Source: Cyathus striatus (taxonomy: Eukaryota > Basidiomycota > Agaricomycetes > Agaricales > Nidulariaceae). From it: a stretch of DNA of 64,000 nucleotides. Where the stretch lies: NCBI GenBank assembly GCA_025738555.1, contig JAOVFP010000024.1, positions 868,001-932,000 on the forward strand, written 5' to 3'. Positions 1 through 10,455 of the stretch are shown here, piece after piece. Position 1 is the stretch's first letter; the number at the start of each line of letters is the position of its first letter. The notes under the pieces were generated by a model. It searched no databases. It was given only the letters and a program-made list of their open reading frames with translations, and had not been told where the DNA came from. The position numbers and the translations under genes were made by a program.

Positions 1-247
1 TGGAACGGGATTGGGATTTGATCTCGATTTAATCAATCTCGTTCGGAGGAGCGTGAAGATACCTGTTGTTGCGAGCAGTGGGGCCGGAAAGGTCGAGCAC
101 TTTGTTGAGGTCTTTGACAAGACAGGAGTTGAGGCTGCCTTGGCTGCCGGTATTTTCCATCGGGGGGAGGTCTCAATCTCGGAAGTCAAGGAAGCTATGA
201 AATCGGCCGGGATTAACGCTAGAAAGGAGGTAGTAGGCTTTGAATAG
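1..247 (+). CDS. HIS7: Imidazole glycerol phosphate synthase HisF-type C-terminus (HIS7), partial
   Basis: Only the last ~80 codons are inside the window; the gene enters from the left edge in frame 2 and stops at TAG 245-247. The fragment shows the end of the HisF (beta/alpha)8 barrel: a GFDLDLI helix start, the strand VPVVASSGAG-type phosphate-binding loop (here IPVVASSGAG), and the final AALAAGIFHRGEV segment that holds the second phosphate-binding site. In fungi this domain is fused behind a glutamine amidotransferase in one bifunctional polypeptide that makes imidazole glycerol phosphate and AICAR in histidine synthesis; the amidotransferase half must lie to the left of the window. No oddity is visible in the part present. 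It converges on PAL1. Confidence 0.93.
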   Translation, partial: GTGLGFDLDLINLVRRSVKIPVVASSGAGKVEHFVEVFDKTGVEAALAAGIFHRGEVSISEVKEAMKSAGINARKEVVGFE

Positions 248-602
248 AAATTTATTTATTTATCGAAAGTACACAAAAAACAGAATCCTCAAGTCAAATA
301 ATGGCGTACAGGCGAGAGAAAGAGGAGCGGGAAGACAACGACGTATTAATCACATGGAGATAACTCTTCGGTTCTACTTCTACATTACGTCCTGCCCGTC
401 CCTGCCAAGATACATGTGGTAATTGAAAGCTGAGTAAAACAAAACGAAGGGGATATACGAGGGAGGACTACGACTACATATGATGGAAGAGTTCACAAAA
501 GAAAGGGAAAGGGTGTAGACATAAATAGCAATCAGGGAGCGTAGATAGTCGTAGATAGAACAAAACGAGGGGGAGGCATAAAATGTATCAAGGGCAGTGG
601 GC
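248..602. other. Intergenic, convergent 3' ends of HIS7 and PAL1
   Basis: This 355-bp gap holds the 3' flanks of two convergent genes. It is purine-rich on the plus strand and AT-rich just after HIS7. I see no gene, RNA or repeat in it; short reading frames here lack family resemblance. Confidence 0.6.
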
Positions 603-2080
603 TTACTTCCCCCTAACTACCCTCCCGACCTTCTTCATGAGACTCTGTTTCCTGCCCAGACCAGGGGAACCGGCAGAAGCGCCTTGCTGGGCGGCGTCAA
701 AGTAGCCCGATTCAGTAGATTGACCGGCTGGAGGAGCCGGAAGGTCCTTGTTCTGTGCCTCGATAAGAATAAAGGGCTCGGGCTTCACAGCGACGGGTGG
801 TGATCTTGGGGCAGCACCTCCAAAGCGACCCAGGAAGGAATTCTGGGTGCGGTGTGTTGGGCGAGTGGGATACGAGTTTTCAGTAGGGGACGTGGGAGAG
901 GGAGGTACATTGTCATAATCCTGAACGCCTACGGGAATGTTGGGGGCATCTCGCATCTTTCGGATGCGTTGCATGAGTGATTTGGATCGTTTGGGAAAGC
1001 CAGGGGAACCGGCCGGCGGGGAACCTGTTCCGGGTTCGACGGCATCTGTGCCAGGAACAAAGATGGGTTGTGGGGGAGGAACGAGGGGACGGCGGCCCCC
1101 GCGGCGAGGGGCCTGCTGACTGTCCTCTAGATGCTCTTTGTAGAGCTCTCTGGCATCGCGGCCGTCCCTGGTGCGATTGCGATTAGAGCTGCGTTGGGTG
1201 GAATGGGACTGATGGGAGTCGCGACCATTGTAGATGGAGCTGGCGGGGGTATCCCCTTCAGGGCGGGTGGAGCCGCCGCCTGCAAAGAACTCCTCAAAGG
1301 GTTCAGGTTCGTGGATGCCCCAAGCCTCGGCTATGGCATCAACCTTCTTTTTGGGTGGGTCAGCGTAATTGTTGGAAAAGACTTTGTAGGCCTCTGCAGA
1401 GGGATAGGCACTGTCGCCGTAAGATTGAGTTGGGGGATCGCTGGGGCGGGAAGTCCAGGCATACATGGGGGCCTTGCTGCGATGTTTGTTGCGAGATGGT
1501 GCACAGGCATCAAATGGACCATCGTGGTGAAACACTGCAGAGATGATGTTACGATATGAGGGAAAAAGGAAGGGAGAGATGACATACTTGGACCTACGCC
1601 AGTGAAGTCGAGGCGGTCAATGACATCTGCATGCTGGGAGCCCTTCTTGCCGCGAGACTTTCCTGAGGACCTGGGTTTCTCTTGGACGTTGGCAGAGTCC
1701 TGAGAGTGGGATCTGCGAGGGGAGGGCTTTGAATTTGAATTGGGGGGAGGGGGAGGACTGGTGGGGTAAGAGATGGGGAGAGGGGAGAGGGAGATAAGGA
1801 CGTACACTGCTGTCTGGCTGCGAGCAACCCTTGAGCGAGGGTTGTAATCGTTGGACTGTCTGAGGGTGACGGTGTCGCGGACTGCATCAGTGATATCGTT
1901 GGTATGGTCTCTGGGGAGGGCAGTAGGCATTCTGTGGTGGTGAGCAGGCTTTGGGGGAGGGGGAGGAGGACGATGGGAGGAGCTGAGGGCAGGATCGGTG
2001 AAGGGATCAGAGGCAGCGCGCAGACGAGACTGGGGGAGAGGATGAGAGCGAGAGGCAGAGGAGGAGTGGATAGCAGCCAT
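603..2080 (-). CDS. PAL1: Pal1 cell morphology family protein
   Basis: Three exons read on the minus strand: 2080-1806, 1757-1588 and 1534-603, with introns of 48 and 53 bp (GTACGT..CAG, GTATGT..CAG). Splicing the second intron joins GVGP to MFHHDGPFDACAPSRN, the Pal1 signature (HHDGPFDA..P.RN..K..PM.A). N-terminal to it are Pro-rich segments and a conserved QHADVIDRLDFTGVGP stretch; the C-terminal ~200 residues are Ser/Pro-rich and end in a basic tail (KKVGRVVRGK). In fission yeast Pal1 is a membrane-associated protein at growing tips and septa needed for cell shape, interacting with the clathrin/endocytic adaptor Sla2. The start at 2080 is a choice: an in-frame ATG at 2152 would add 24 residues. 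It shares a 306-bp divergent promoter with the desaturase gene. Confidence 0.88.
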
Positions 2081-2386
2081 TTGAATAGATACCAGCTCAG
2101 GTTGTCGCAGTGAGCAACACAAACCATTCCAACCTCGCTGTCGTATTCCCACGCCAAGCTATTCCTCGTGCTGACTATCAGCTGACTATGGATAGTACAC
2201 TATAGCCTAGCACACTATTACTATAGCCCACCTACTGCACACTCTGTCTATAGCCCACTCACTGTACACTCTGTCTGGGCCTACTCTACTCGTAGTATAA
2301 TATTACACTGTCCCTGAATCCCATACCCTTTATTTATAATCATATTTAATTCCCATCACTCCCCTTCCCGCCTTCTCTCTACTCTC
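2081..2386. promoter_or_regulatory. Shared divergent promoter, PAL1 / sphingolipid desaturase
   Basis: The gap lies between two divergently transcribed start codons, so both promoters must sit here. It contains CTATAG-rich tandem repeats (see separate entry) and, close to the desaturase ATG, a pyrimidine-rich stretch (CCCCTTCCCGCCTTCTCTCT) of the kind that often precedes transcription starts in basidiomycetes. The AT-rich TTTATTTATAATCATATTTAAT run at about 2328-2350 could act as a TATA-like element for the desaturase. No known factor site can be assigned with confidence. Confidence 0.5.
2222..2275. repeat. Two 27-bp tandem repeats in divergent promoter
   Basis: Two adjacent 27-bp units, 2222-2248 and 2249-2275, each start TATAGCCCAC and end CACTCTGTC and differ at only three positions. 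A degraded further copy (CTATAGCCTAGCACACTA) precedes them at about 2200-2218. The units sit between the starts of PAL1 and the desaturase and could be duplicated regulatory sites or a simple replication slippage product. Confidence 0.8.
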
Positions 2387-4210
2387 ATGGGCGCAACCAC
2401 TCCCTGGACACGCGACGCCGTCGCTCACCGCATTCTCGACGGCGACAATCTCATCGTATACCGCGGAAACCTCCTCAAAATACCCCCCTCTTGGCTCGAC
2501 GCCCATCCAGGTGGCGTTACTGCCATCCTCCACTTCATAGGCCACGACGCTACCGACGAAATAGAGGCCGTCCACAACATTGACACCGTCTCCCTCATCT
2601 CTCGCTATTCCATAGGTCCTGTCCAGCTCACTGACGGTCTCTGGGACCCCCTCGTCGCTCCAATTGACTCGGGCTGGGTACGAAAACGTGGCCCCTCGGG
2701 AAAGCTCCAGTGGTACAACGAAGCCAAGCCCGTCAGGTCCACTGAGAATAACCTCCTCCATCTTTCCTCTGAAATTCTGCTTTACGAAAGGGACCCCCTT
2801 GACTCATCCTCTGCACCCACCCTCCAGTCCATCCTACCCCCTCCAACCAGTCTCTCTCCAAAAGTACAGGCACGTCAAGCAGCTGCCTTCCGACAACTTC
2901 ACCAACGTGTCATTGACGCTGGCCTCTACAAAACCCCCTATCTCACCGGCTACGGACCTGAATTTATTCGCTATACCCTCCTTGCCACCATCTCTGCCTG
3001 TGCGTACCGCCACGAATGGTACATAACCAGCGCCCTCTTCCTCGGTCTCTTCTGGCATCAGCTCATTTTCATTGCTCATGATCTCGGCCACATGGGCGTT
3101 ACCCACGACTGGGCCATCGACCGTGTCATTAGCATCATTATTGCCGATTTCATTGGTGGCCTTAGTATTGGCTGGTGGGTCGAGGTGCGTCCAGCCATCC
3201 CCGCACTCTCATCTTTTTGACTAACCCGGCCTGTCCAGAATCACAACGTCCATCATGGTAAGCTCTCCTCACCTCCGCATCTTTTTCCACTCACCATTTG
3301 GCAGTCATACCGAACCACCCTTCTCAGTAAGTGTCGTTCATGCGACATAATTAATTAGTTATCTTACGACTTCCTTCCCAGTGACCCGGATATTCAGCAC
3401 TTGCCGTTCTTCGCCATATCACCCATCTTTTTCTCGTCCGTATGGTCAAGCTACTACAAGCGCGTATTGCATTTCGACCGCTTCGCCAAAGTCCTCATTG
3501 CCGTACAACATAAACTCTTCTATATTGTTTTGGCGTTTGCGCGCTTCAACCTCTACGCCAATTCCTACATCTTTCTGGCCAAGAAGGCATTCGACACCAA
3601 ACGCGCCAGAGGTGCCGGCTGGGCGTGGCCTCTCGAGGTTGTCGGTCTTATTACCTTTTGGATTTGGTTCAGCAGGGTATTGCGAGGCTGTCCTGATTGG
3701 CAAACCGCCCTGGCCTATTTGGCCGTCAGTCATATAGCGACAAGTCCCGTTCATGTTCAGGTACTTGCCTTCCCAATTGACGCCCCTTCGATGCTGACCG
3801 TCATTTCCCCAGATCGTGCTGTCCCATTTCTCAATGTCTATTGCCGATTTGGCCCGGTTGAGAGTTTTGTCCATCGCCAGATGAGGACCACCACCGATGT
3901 CATCTGTCCCGAATCCATCGGCTTCATTCATGGTGGACTCCATCTCCAGGTTACCCATCACCTTTTCCCCCGCCTTCCTCGCCACAACCTCAAAAAGGCG
4001 AGCGTCTTTGTCAAAGAGTTTGCAGAGGAACATGGTCTTACGTATGCCGAGTTTGGTTTCGTGGAAGGAAACCAGGAGGTTATTGGTGTGCTCAGGGATG
4101 TGGCTCACCAGGTTAAGCTTATTGGCAAAGTCGCCAGCACTGAGGCCAAGGAGGCTGTCGAAATGAGACTTGCAGAAGCAGACCAACGGTGGAAGCAAAA
4201 GGTAAACTGA
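2387..4210 (+). CDS. Delta-8 sphingolipid desaturase (cytochrome b5-fusion), one frame break
   Basis: The front-end desaturase inserts a trans double bond at C8 of the long-chain base of glucosylceramides in the ER, using electrons from its own N-terminal cytochrome b5. Visible: the b5 haem motif HPGG (~residue 40), His boxes HDLGH (~residue 229), HNVHH (in the tiny second exon, 3239-3257) and QVTHHLFPRLPRHN near the C-terminus, with hydrophobic membrane spans between. Exons are 2387-3184, 3239-3257, 3305-3327, 3382-3760 and 3813-4210. The 52-bp intron 3761-3812 restores the expected HVQIVLSHFSMS, but then the frame fails at 3847-3853, where one base is missing between ADL and GPVESF; downstream the conserved frame continues intact to the stop. 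I treat this as a probable sequencing indel at the TTTGGCCC run rather than a dead gene. It is not a short allele: every motif is kept. Confidence 0.92.
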
Positions 4211-4501
4211 GACTCGCATTTGGATCTTAGTTACGCGTGGATGTACTTTCTCACCACTTAATCACACGTCTTGTACAACGGGACCTTTCCATTTTTCACG
4301 CGCGGCAATCAATCGCGATACATTAAATAATCGCACCAGGACATATCCCACAGAAAAGAAACGAGGTCATATTGACTGCATATAGCATGGAATGCAATAG
4401 GGGATGGTGACTCGCACGTCGTGCCAATATTTTGAATGTGTCGAAGATGAGCATGTGGAGAGCATGATACAAGAATAATGTGTAAGGTATGAGAAGGTGG
4501 T
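4211..4501. other. Intergenic, convergent 3' flanks of desaturase and RPL13
   Basis: About 290 bp of AT-rich sequence between the stop codons of two convergent genes. It probably holds both polyadenylation regions. Nothing else is visible. Confidence 0.6.
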
Positions 4502-5304
4502 TTACTTCTTCTTGGCAGCCTCCTCCTCCTCCTTCTGTAAAGTGAATAAATGCGTAAGAATTCATTCTATGGATAGACACGAAAACAACACGAACCTTGG
4601 CAGCACGGACTTTGCGGGCACCCTCGGTCTTGGCAAGGGCACGAGAGTTGCGGAGAGTCCTGTAAGCCTGGAATTCGCGCTCCTCGGTGGTGATTTTTCT
4701 GGGAGCCTCTGCGGGGAGACTTTCGGGGAGGGCGAGAGTGGCGCGGGTGGTGGAAGCCTTGAGCTCTTCCGCCTAAATTACGTATGAGTAAGGCAGCAAA
4801 TATATATAAAAATAAAACGCACGGAGGAGTCTCCCTTTTTGGGCTTGGAGGCCTTGCGGGGGAAAACAATGAGACGGGCCTTGTAGGCAGTCAGCCTCTC
4901 AACGTTCAACTTCTTGCCCTCCTCGCTCAAATTCCTCCTCCTGTGATCAACAACGATACCAACTCCACGAGCCTCCTTCTTTCCAATACCAGCCTCCTTG
5001 AGCTCAGCCAGTGTGAACCCACGGCCTTCGCGAACCTTGCGGTTGTAGCGGACAGTTTGGGCGCGAACGGCAGGGCGGAGGAGGGAAAGAGGGCGAACGC
5101 CAAGGGCAGCAGCCTTGGTCTTGCGGGCGGTGCGGCGGCGGAGTTTACGTCCGGGCTGGTCGAACCAGGTGCGAACGCGGCGCTGCCAATCCTTGCGGAA
5201 ATGGTTCGCGGGGAGGACTATTCGATAGACAATGGTTTAGACACGATTTTTCAGCGCGGATTTGGGAAAAGATGGAGCTAACCGTTGTTGTGCCGGAAAC
5301 CCAT
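4502..5304 (-). CDS. RPL13: 60S ribosomal protein eL13
   Basis: Structural protein of the large cytosolic ribosomal subunit. The minus strand reads MGFRHNN, then an intron (GTTAGC..ATAG), then [19 protein letters not shown], matching the family N-terminus; it continues through [28 protein letters not shown] and [12 protein letters not shown], an intron, [24 protein letters not shown], a second small intron, and a final exon encoding a Glu-rich stretch ending AAKKK before TAA at 4504-4502. The small exons explain why no long frame is seen. A further intron in the 5' UTR is likely (AAG|GTACGA at about 5368, CAG at about 5315). It is divergent from the MetE-like gene, and its upstream region has a telobox, listed separately. 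Confidence 0.93.
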
Positions 5305-6282
5305 GGCTTAGTCTGTTAATTACAGGTATGTTAAGCCGTCGTCGTTGGGGTAAACAGCGTGCAATCGTACCTTGTGTCTTGAGGTCGTCGAGTCCGATGT
5401 CAATAATTCCTGTATCTGATCACACCCAGGCTGCGGTGGCTTGTCACAGCTGCATAGTTATAACCGGTTATTGCCGGGAAACCCTAACCCATGGTCCAAT
5501 TAGTTCAAATTTATTACTTGTTTATCTACGAAGTGTAATAAGTAACTACAGTTGCCTGCATTTTATAAGCTTTGAATCTTGCTTAACTCGTTATTTCAAC
5601 CTACTTACAGCCCGTCGTTCTGTTTTTTTTTTCAACGTCCTCAGCAGTGTCAAAAGATATCTCGTGAATCACATTGGCAGTGATGCTCCTTGCCAACGTG
5701 CGAACATTGATATGGAATCCTTTCGATGGCTTCGTGATGACCACCAGCGGTGTTGCTCTTCGTCAATCCTGTTTTCCTACGATCTAAGCGTGCAATCGAT
5801 GGGTGGCACGTCGCGCTCAAAATCCATTTAGACTCCAAGTTCCTTTTGCCTATCTATTTCGAACGCCGATTCGACGCTTCGGGATCTTTGCCCTGTCTAC
5901 TCGCTTGCCAACCAAGTTGCCTCCACAATTATCTACAGGCTTTCTCTCCCCATGGAAATATCTTCTCTTCCTGGACAAATTCATCCTTGTCATGTGCCAT
6001 CTTCTTTCCTTTCGGTTAAACGAATTCCATTTTCTGTTCCTGCAATTTATTCATCCTCATTTTCCAAGCATTCTATCCCTGGGACAAGTTTCTATGAATT
6101 ACTGCCGCTGCCTCGTTGCGTTCCATTATCGTTTGTAAATCTTCGCGGGCTGTCATTACGTTTGCTTTCTTGTTTCCCAATATAAAGAAGCTCATTGTAT
6201 CCGTTATTTCGTTATCTTTGTGATCTCCTGAAATTCAAATCCCTTCTCTACCAATTTCTTCACCACTTCACAAGTACCTGTT
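5305..6282. promoter_or_regulatory. Long divergent leader region, RPL13 / MetE-like gene
   Basis: A 978-bp gap between divergent start codons, unusually long for this window. The left part holds the RPL13 5' UTR with a probable intron and the telobox. The right ~600 bp is strongly pyrimidine-rich on the plus strand (repeated TTTC, CTTCC and TTCATC), typical of basidiomycete leaders. Several open frames occur here, the longest 5262-5831, but they have no starts in context, no family resemblance and no splice-linked continuation, so I do not call them genes. Confidence 0.5.
5479..5490 (+). promoter_or_regulatory. Telobox-like AAACCCTAACCC upstream of RPL13
   Basis: The 12-mer AAACCCTAACCC lies 175 bp upstream of the RPL13 start codon. 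AACCCTAA boxes are bound by Tbf1/TRF-type Myb proteins and control ribosomal protein genes in many fungi outside the Saccharomyces lineage. Its position ahead of a ribosomal protein gene, with no further telomere repeats around it, favours a regulatory site over an interstitial telomere. Confidence 0.55.
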
Positions 6283-8141
6283 ATGCCATCTTCTATTCAC
6301 CTGAGACCGCCCTTCCGTGCAGAGCATATTGGCTCTCTCATTCGTCCTGCCGCTTTGTTTCAGAAGCGACAAATGCTGGAGGACGGCAAGTGCACGAAAC
6401 ATGATTTAAAAGGTACTGAAGACGAGGCTATTCGACACGTTGTCAACCTGCAACGCGAGATTGGCATAAAGACAATAACGGATGGAGAAGTGACAAGGTA
6501 AACGATACTCAGTTTACCGTAGTTCATTTTCACTAAAGTGTCTTTCTGGGTATGTTAGAGGTGTGTTCTTTGAGGGTGTATTCGACAAGCTCGAGGGAAT
6601 GATCTACATACCAAACCGTGTGTCCCATCTGCCATATGCTTCGCGCGACGCTTAATTGTATACTTATAAAGGTCCTATCTCCACATTCAAGGCGTGTATC
6701 TTTCGAAGCGTACCTTCCGAATCTTCCGAACTTGACTATTGACGTTTGGTATTGCAGCCATACATACCCCATGTCGCAATAATGATGAAGATGGGTGTTA
6801 CTGAATCGGACACTTTTTATTGCACCGTAAGCTCTCTCTGACAAGGAAATCCGTTTATCCAATAAAACCTATGTAAAATGGCAGGGGAAAATCAAACGCA
6901 TCAAGCCTTTCTATGTGGAAGATTTCTTGCGTCTTAAGAGTGTTGTTCCACCGGAGGTTAAATTTCTTCCATGTTAGCCAGCTGTCTGTAAATGTGCTAA
7001 CACGTCCGCCGCAGGATGTGAAATTTATCAAGGTTACGATCTGCTCGCCTTCCTGGTTTCACCAGCGCCACGGCTCTGACTTGACATATGACCTTTCAGT
7101 CTATGAAAATGACGGTTAGCTCAGTTATATTTGGTCAATTACAGTTTATAAACAATATTGTAGACGCCTACTTTAACGACCTCGCAGTCGCGTATCGAGC
7201 GGAAATAAAAGAACTATACGACCTCGGTTGCAGTGAGTGCTCATTTAAAATTTCCTGTAGACGTGACTTATTGTAATACGCAGGGCACATCCAATTTGAT
7301 GATCCCACTTTCTGTTACTTCTGTAATGATGACATGATTTCTGGCATGGAGGCGGCTGGCGTTGACCATGAAGCGTTGCTGGATACGTATATTCGTGCTA
7401 TCAATATCTGTGTACAAGACCGGCCGAGCGACTTGATCGTCGGCGTCCATATGTGCCGAGGTAACTTTAAGGTTAGTGTAAATATTTCTACGTGACTGAA
7501 CGTTTTCACGACCATGATGTACTTTAAGGGAGGTATACATTTCTCGGAAGGGGGTTACACTCGCATTGCAAAGAAAGTATTCAACAGCCTGAATGTTGAC
7601 ACATTCTATGTATGATTCTCCTTACTCACTATTTATAGCGACTCATTTATCGCGGAACAGCTTGAATACGATACCGAACGTGCAGGCGACTTCGGCCCGT
7701 TAAAACACTTCCCTCCCAATAAAGTTGCGGTGCTTGGGCTGGTAACAACCAAGAAGCCTGAAGTTTGTATTTCGCGGCCGCTGGTTGAAACACAATGGCT
7801 GACTTGAGATTATAGCTTGAATCGGCCGAAGAACTCAAAGCACGTATTTTTGAGGCGGCAGAGGCATTGATGGGTGGCAGCCCAAGGCGCTCGAAAGCGG
7901 AGGCCCTAAACCAGTGAGACTGAAAAGCCCAGGTGTATTCTGCGTACTAAATCGCATTGCTAGGCTCTGCATAAGCACACAATGCGGGTTTGCTTCAGTC
8001 TGGGAAGGGAACCCGGTCACAGAGGAGGTAAGTGCTGATTCTGTCATTGAGAGAAGGACACTACGATCGATTTCCCTCTAGGATGAGCGAAAGAAGTTGA
8101 GTTTACTTGTAGAGGTGTCCAAACAGATCTGGGACGAGTAG
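6283..8141 (+). CDS. MetE C-terminal-domain-like protein (cobalamin-independent methionine synthase family)
   Basis: The product (~370-400 residues) resembles stand-alone proteins with the methionine synthase II (MetE C-terminal) barrel: N-terminal PPFRAEHIGSLIRP, a helix ending in GIKTITDGEVTR, later QFDDPTFCYF, VGVHMCRGNF, HFSEGGY and LGLVTTKKPELE, then QCGFAS and EGNPVTEE before TAG at 8139-8141. In true MetE the zinc ligands are His, Cys, Glu and Cys; the MCRGN and QCGFAS segments are where the Cys ligands sit, so metal binding looks possible. Such proteins may move methyl groups or act on other substrates; the substrate cannot be read from sequence. At least nine introns interrupt it. 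One (6692-6757) is GC-AG, after a 20-nt exon. Start ATG 6283 is the first in frame after a pyrimidine-rich leader. Confidence 0.85.
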
Positions 8142-8558
8142 GTAGTAACACTGTAGTGAGTTGAGTAATGCAACAAGGACTCGATGAGCATTGTTACAGG
8201 CTGGCACTAACAGCTGCCATGACGGGTGTGATTTCGGTTGACATGATGCTGCTTTCAAAAATCAGTTGGCAGTGTGTGCGATGACAGTCCACATGATAGC
8301 ATGGGAAGAATAGGATAATGTAGCAGTGAAATATGGTACAAGTAGCGTAAGGGAGGGAGAGGAGGAGAGGATGATTGGACAGACGGCGATAAGTAATTAG
8401 TGGGCGCGCGCGGTTGATCGGTTGAGTGGATATATTTGAAATTGCACGCTCCAACTCTATCTTCCAGTTGACAACAATCCCTTCAGACGTGTATTGTTTA
8501 CTTCCTCTCCTTCCTTCCTTCATTCTTTTACCTCTCCACTCTTTAACTTTATCCCTTC
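8142..8558. other. Intergenic; 3' flank of MetE-like gene and promoter of membrane protein 1
   Basis: The last ~100 bp are strongly pyrimidine-rich (CTTCCTCTCC, TTCCTTCCTTC), as expected just upstream of a start in this genome. The rest shows no coding signal on either strand. Confidence 0.5.
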
Positions 8559-10455
8559 ATGTATTCGTTATTTTCTTCGCTTTTCTTCCTCCCCCTTCCT
8601 CTTGCGCGCAAATGCATTCAGCTTTTCAGTCGGTGATGCAACACAATGTGACAACCTTAGTATCACCTGGAGCGGTGCGTGATCTTTCTTCAGTTCGTTT
8701 ACGGTCTCTGAGACTCTCGTAGGCGGTACTGCACCATTTCAGCTACTTCTCTTTCCTGTAATCGGTCTCATTCCCCCGCCCAATCATTTCTCTCATCCTA
8801 TCTTAGGTCTTTGGGACGACGAGAAACATCTCAATTCCCGCCGATGCATTCAACAATGGACAGGGTTCGTACTCTTTCCAACTCGCTTTTCCAGAAAAGC
8901 AGCAGTTTGTCGCTACAATGTCGGATGCGACTGGTTTTGGCACTGGCGGTAGTACAGATATCTTGACAGTCGGGGAGTCAGAGGGCGGTCAGAGTTGTAA
9001 CACTACGGATCCTGGTACGTTGTCCTCGAGTTTACGTACACCGTATTTTAAAATCCTGCTGCAGGAGTCGCGTTTCAATTTGAGCTCAACTCTGCGTTGA
9101 CACAGTGCAGGTACATTGTCTTTTTACTTCTCCTGGGAACTCTTGTAACCTTCAGGTTAGACCATACGTCGTCAGTGCATATGATCAGGCCATTCAACCT
9201 GTCACTATTTATGTAAACTCTTGCTCGCATTTTTTCTTTGCAACTTCCTCCTCATTTCCTTTGCTAGGGCATTATACCTTCAGGTACTCCGTTTGTTCTT
9301 AACCCTCCCGCGGGATCGACTTCGTTCACATGGGTGGCTAATGTTGCCCGTGGAACCTCTATCATGTTTGTCATGACTGATTCTCAAGGACGCCAAGGTG
9401 GCAGCTCCGATGTGAAGATTGTTGGTATATCAGACGACAGCAGTTGCCTTGACGCTTCATCACCATCTTCTACGAGTGCATTACCAGCATCCACTACGTC
9501 TAAATCCAGTTTGACATTCTCTGACTCCACTAGCACTACGAGCTCGTCCCCATCTGAATCTACAACAGACGCAGCCGGTAATGGCAACATTTCGATTGGA
9601 GCTATTGCAGGCACCGTTATAGGTGCGCTGCTATTTCTCGCAGTTGTTATCACTCTTGGCCTGTTTTGCTTGAGAAAAAGGCGAGAAGGAGATGGTTATT
9701 CTTCTGGGGCTGGAAGGGCAGAGGGTGGCAGTACCGGCGGTGCTTTCGGCGGACAGCATAGTCGAATGCAGTCTGAACTCGACCTTACTTCCGGCCCGCA
9801 CAATCATACCATGCACCCGTACGGAGGTATGGACGTCAATTCGACTGCTGCATTCACACCTGGCTATGATCAATACAATCACTCGAATGCAGGGCTCCCT
9901 TATGACAGCGATCCATTTTCAGATAATCCTCCTTCCCAATACAATAGTTCACAGTATGCGCCATCTCAGTACGATCGTCAATCGCAGTATACTGCCTCTC
10001 GATATCCACCATCCATTCCTCATTTGGCAGCATACCCTCCGCCTCCAAGAACCATACGGTCGGAAGGCGAAGATGATCCTTTCAATCCTTTTGTGCCATC
10101 TCAAACAACGTCAGCGACTGGTATTATAGAACCATTTGATCAATTTGAACAACCCGCTGGTAACACCTCTTCGCGTGATTCGATGTCCACCGCACAGCGT
10201 AAGGCCGCGATGGCGGGTAACACTACATATAAGCCATCACGCTTTATACTACACACCGACCTTGAAGATGTTGTTCCTTCTGAAATCGAGGAGGAAGTTG
10301 TCGAGCTACCTCCACAATACTCTGAGCGGCGGGCACCATCTGCAGGGCTGGATCCTGCAGTGCTTTCGACTACCACACATTCGCTTTCTTCGACGCACCC
10401 GTCTTTACCTGCGCCGAACCCATGGCAAGATCCCCCTCCAGCAATATCAGCATAG
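8559..10455 (+). CDS. Single-pass membrane protein with PPxY cytoplasmic tail, paralogue 1 (frame break near start)
   Basis: Reads as a type I membrane protein: hydrophobic signal peptide, an extracellular domain with QCDNLSITWSGG, NISIP, MSDATGFGTGG and SCNTTDPG motifs, a Ser/Thr-rich stalk, one transmembrane span (AIAGTVIGALLFLAVVITLG, about 9600-9660), basic stop-transfer RKRREG, then a long Tyr/Ser/Pro-rich tail with repeated SQY units and VVELPPQYSERRAP near the end. The gene beside it (10851-12533) shares the whole architecture and the same intron positions, so they are tandem duplicates. The signal peptide MYSLFSSLFFLPLPLA starts at ATG 8559, but its frame is one base off from the mature frame (ANAFSFSVGDATQ), with no AG available for an intron; the CCCCC run at 8591-8595 is a likely indel site. 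I do not know the function. The PPxY motif suggests binding to WW domains of Rsp5-type ubiquitin ligases. Confidence 0.82.

Noticed and set aside
5479..5490. Interstitial telomere or chromosome end
   Set aside because: Only one and a half repeat units, no array, and dense housekeeping genes on both sides; a regulatory telobox is the simpler reading.
5262..5831. A 189-codon open frame on the plus strand upstream of the MetE-like gene
   Set aside because: It overlaps the first exon and leader of RPL13 antisense, has Ser/Cys/Leu-rich composition without family resemblance, and no plausible start context.
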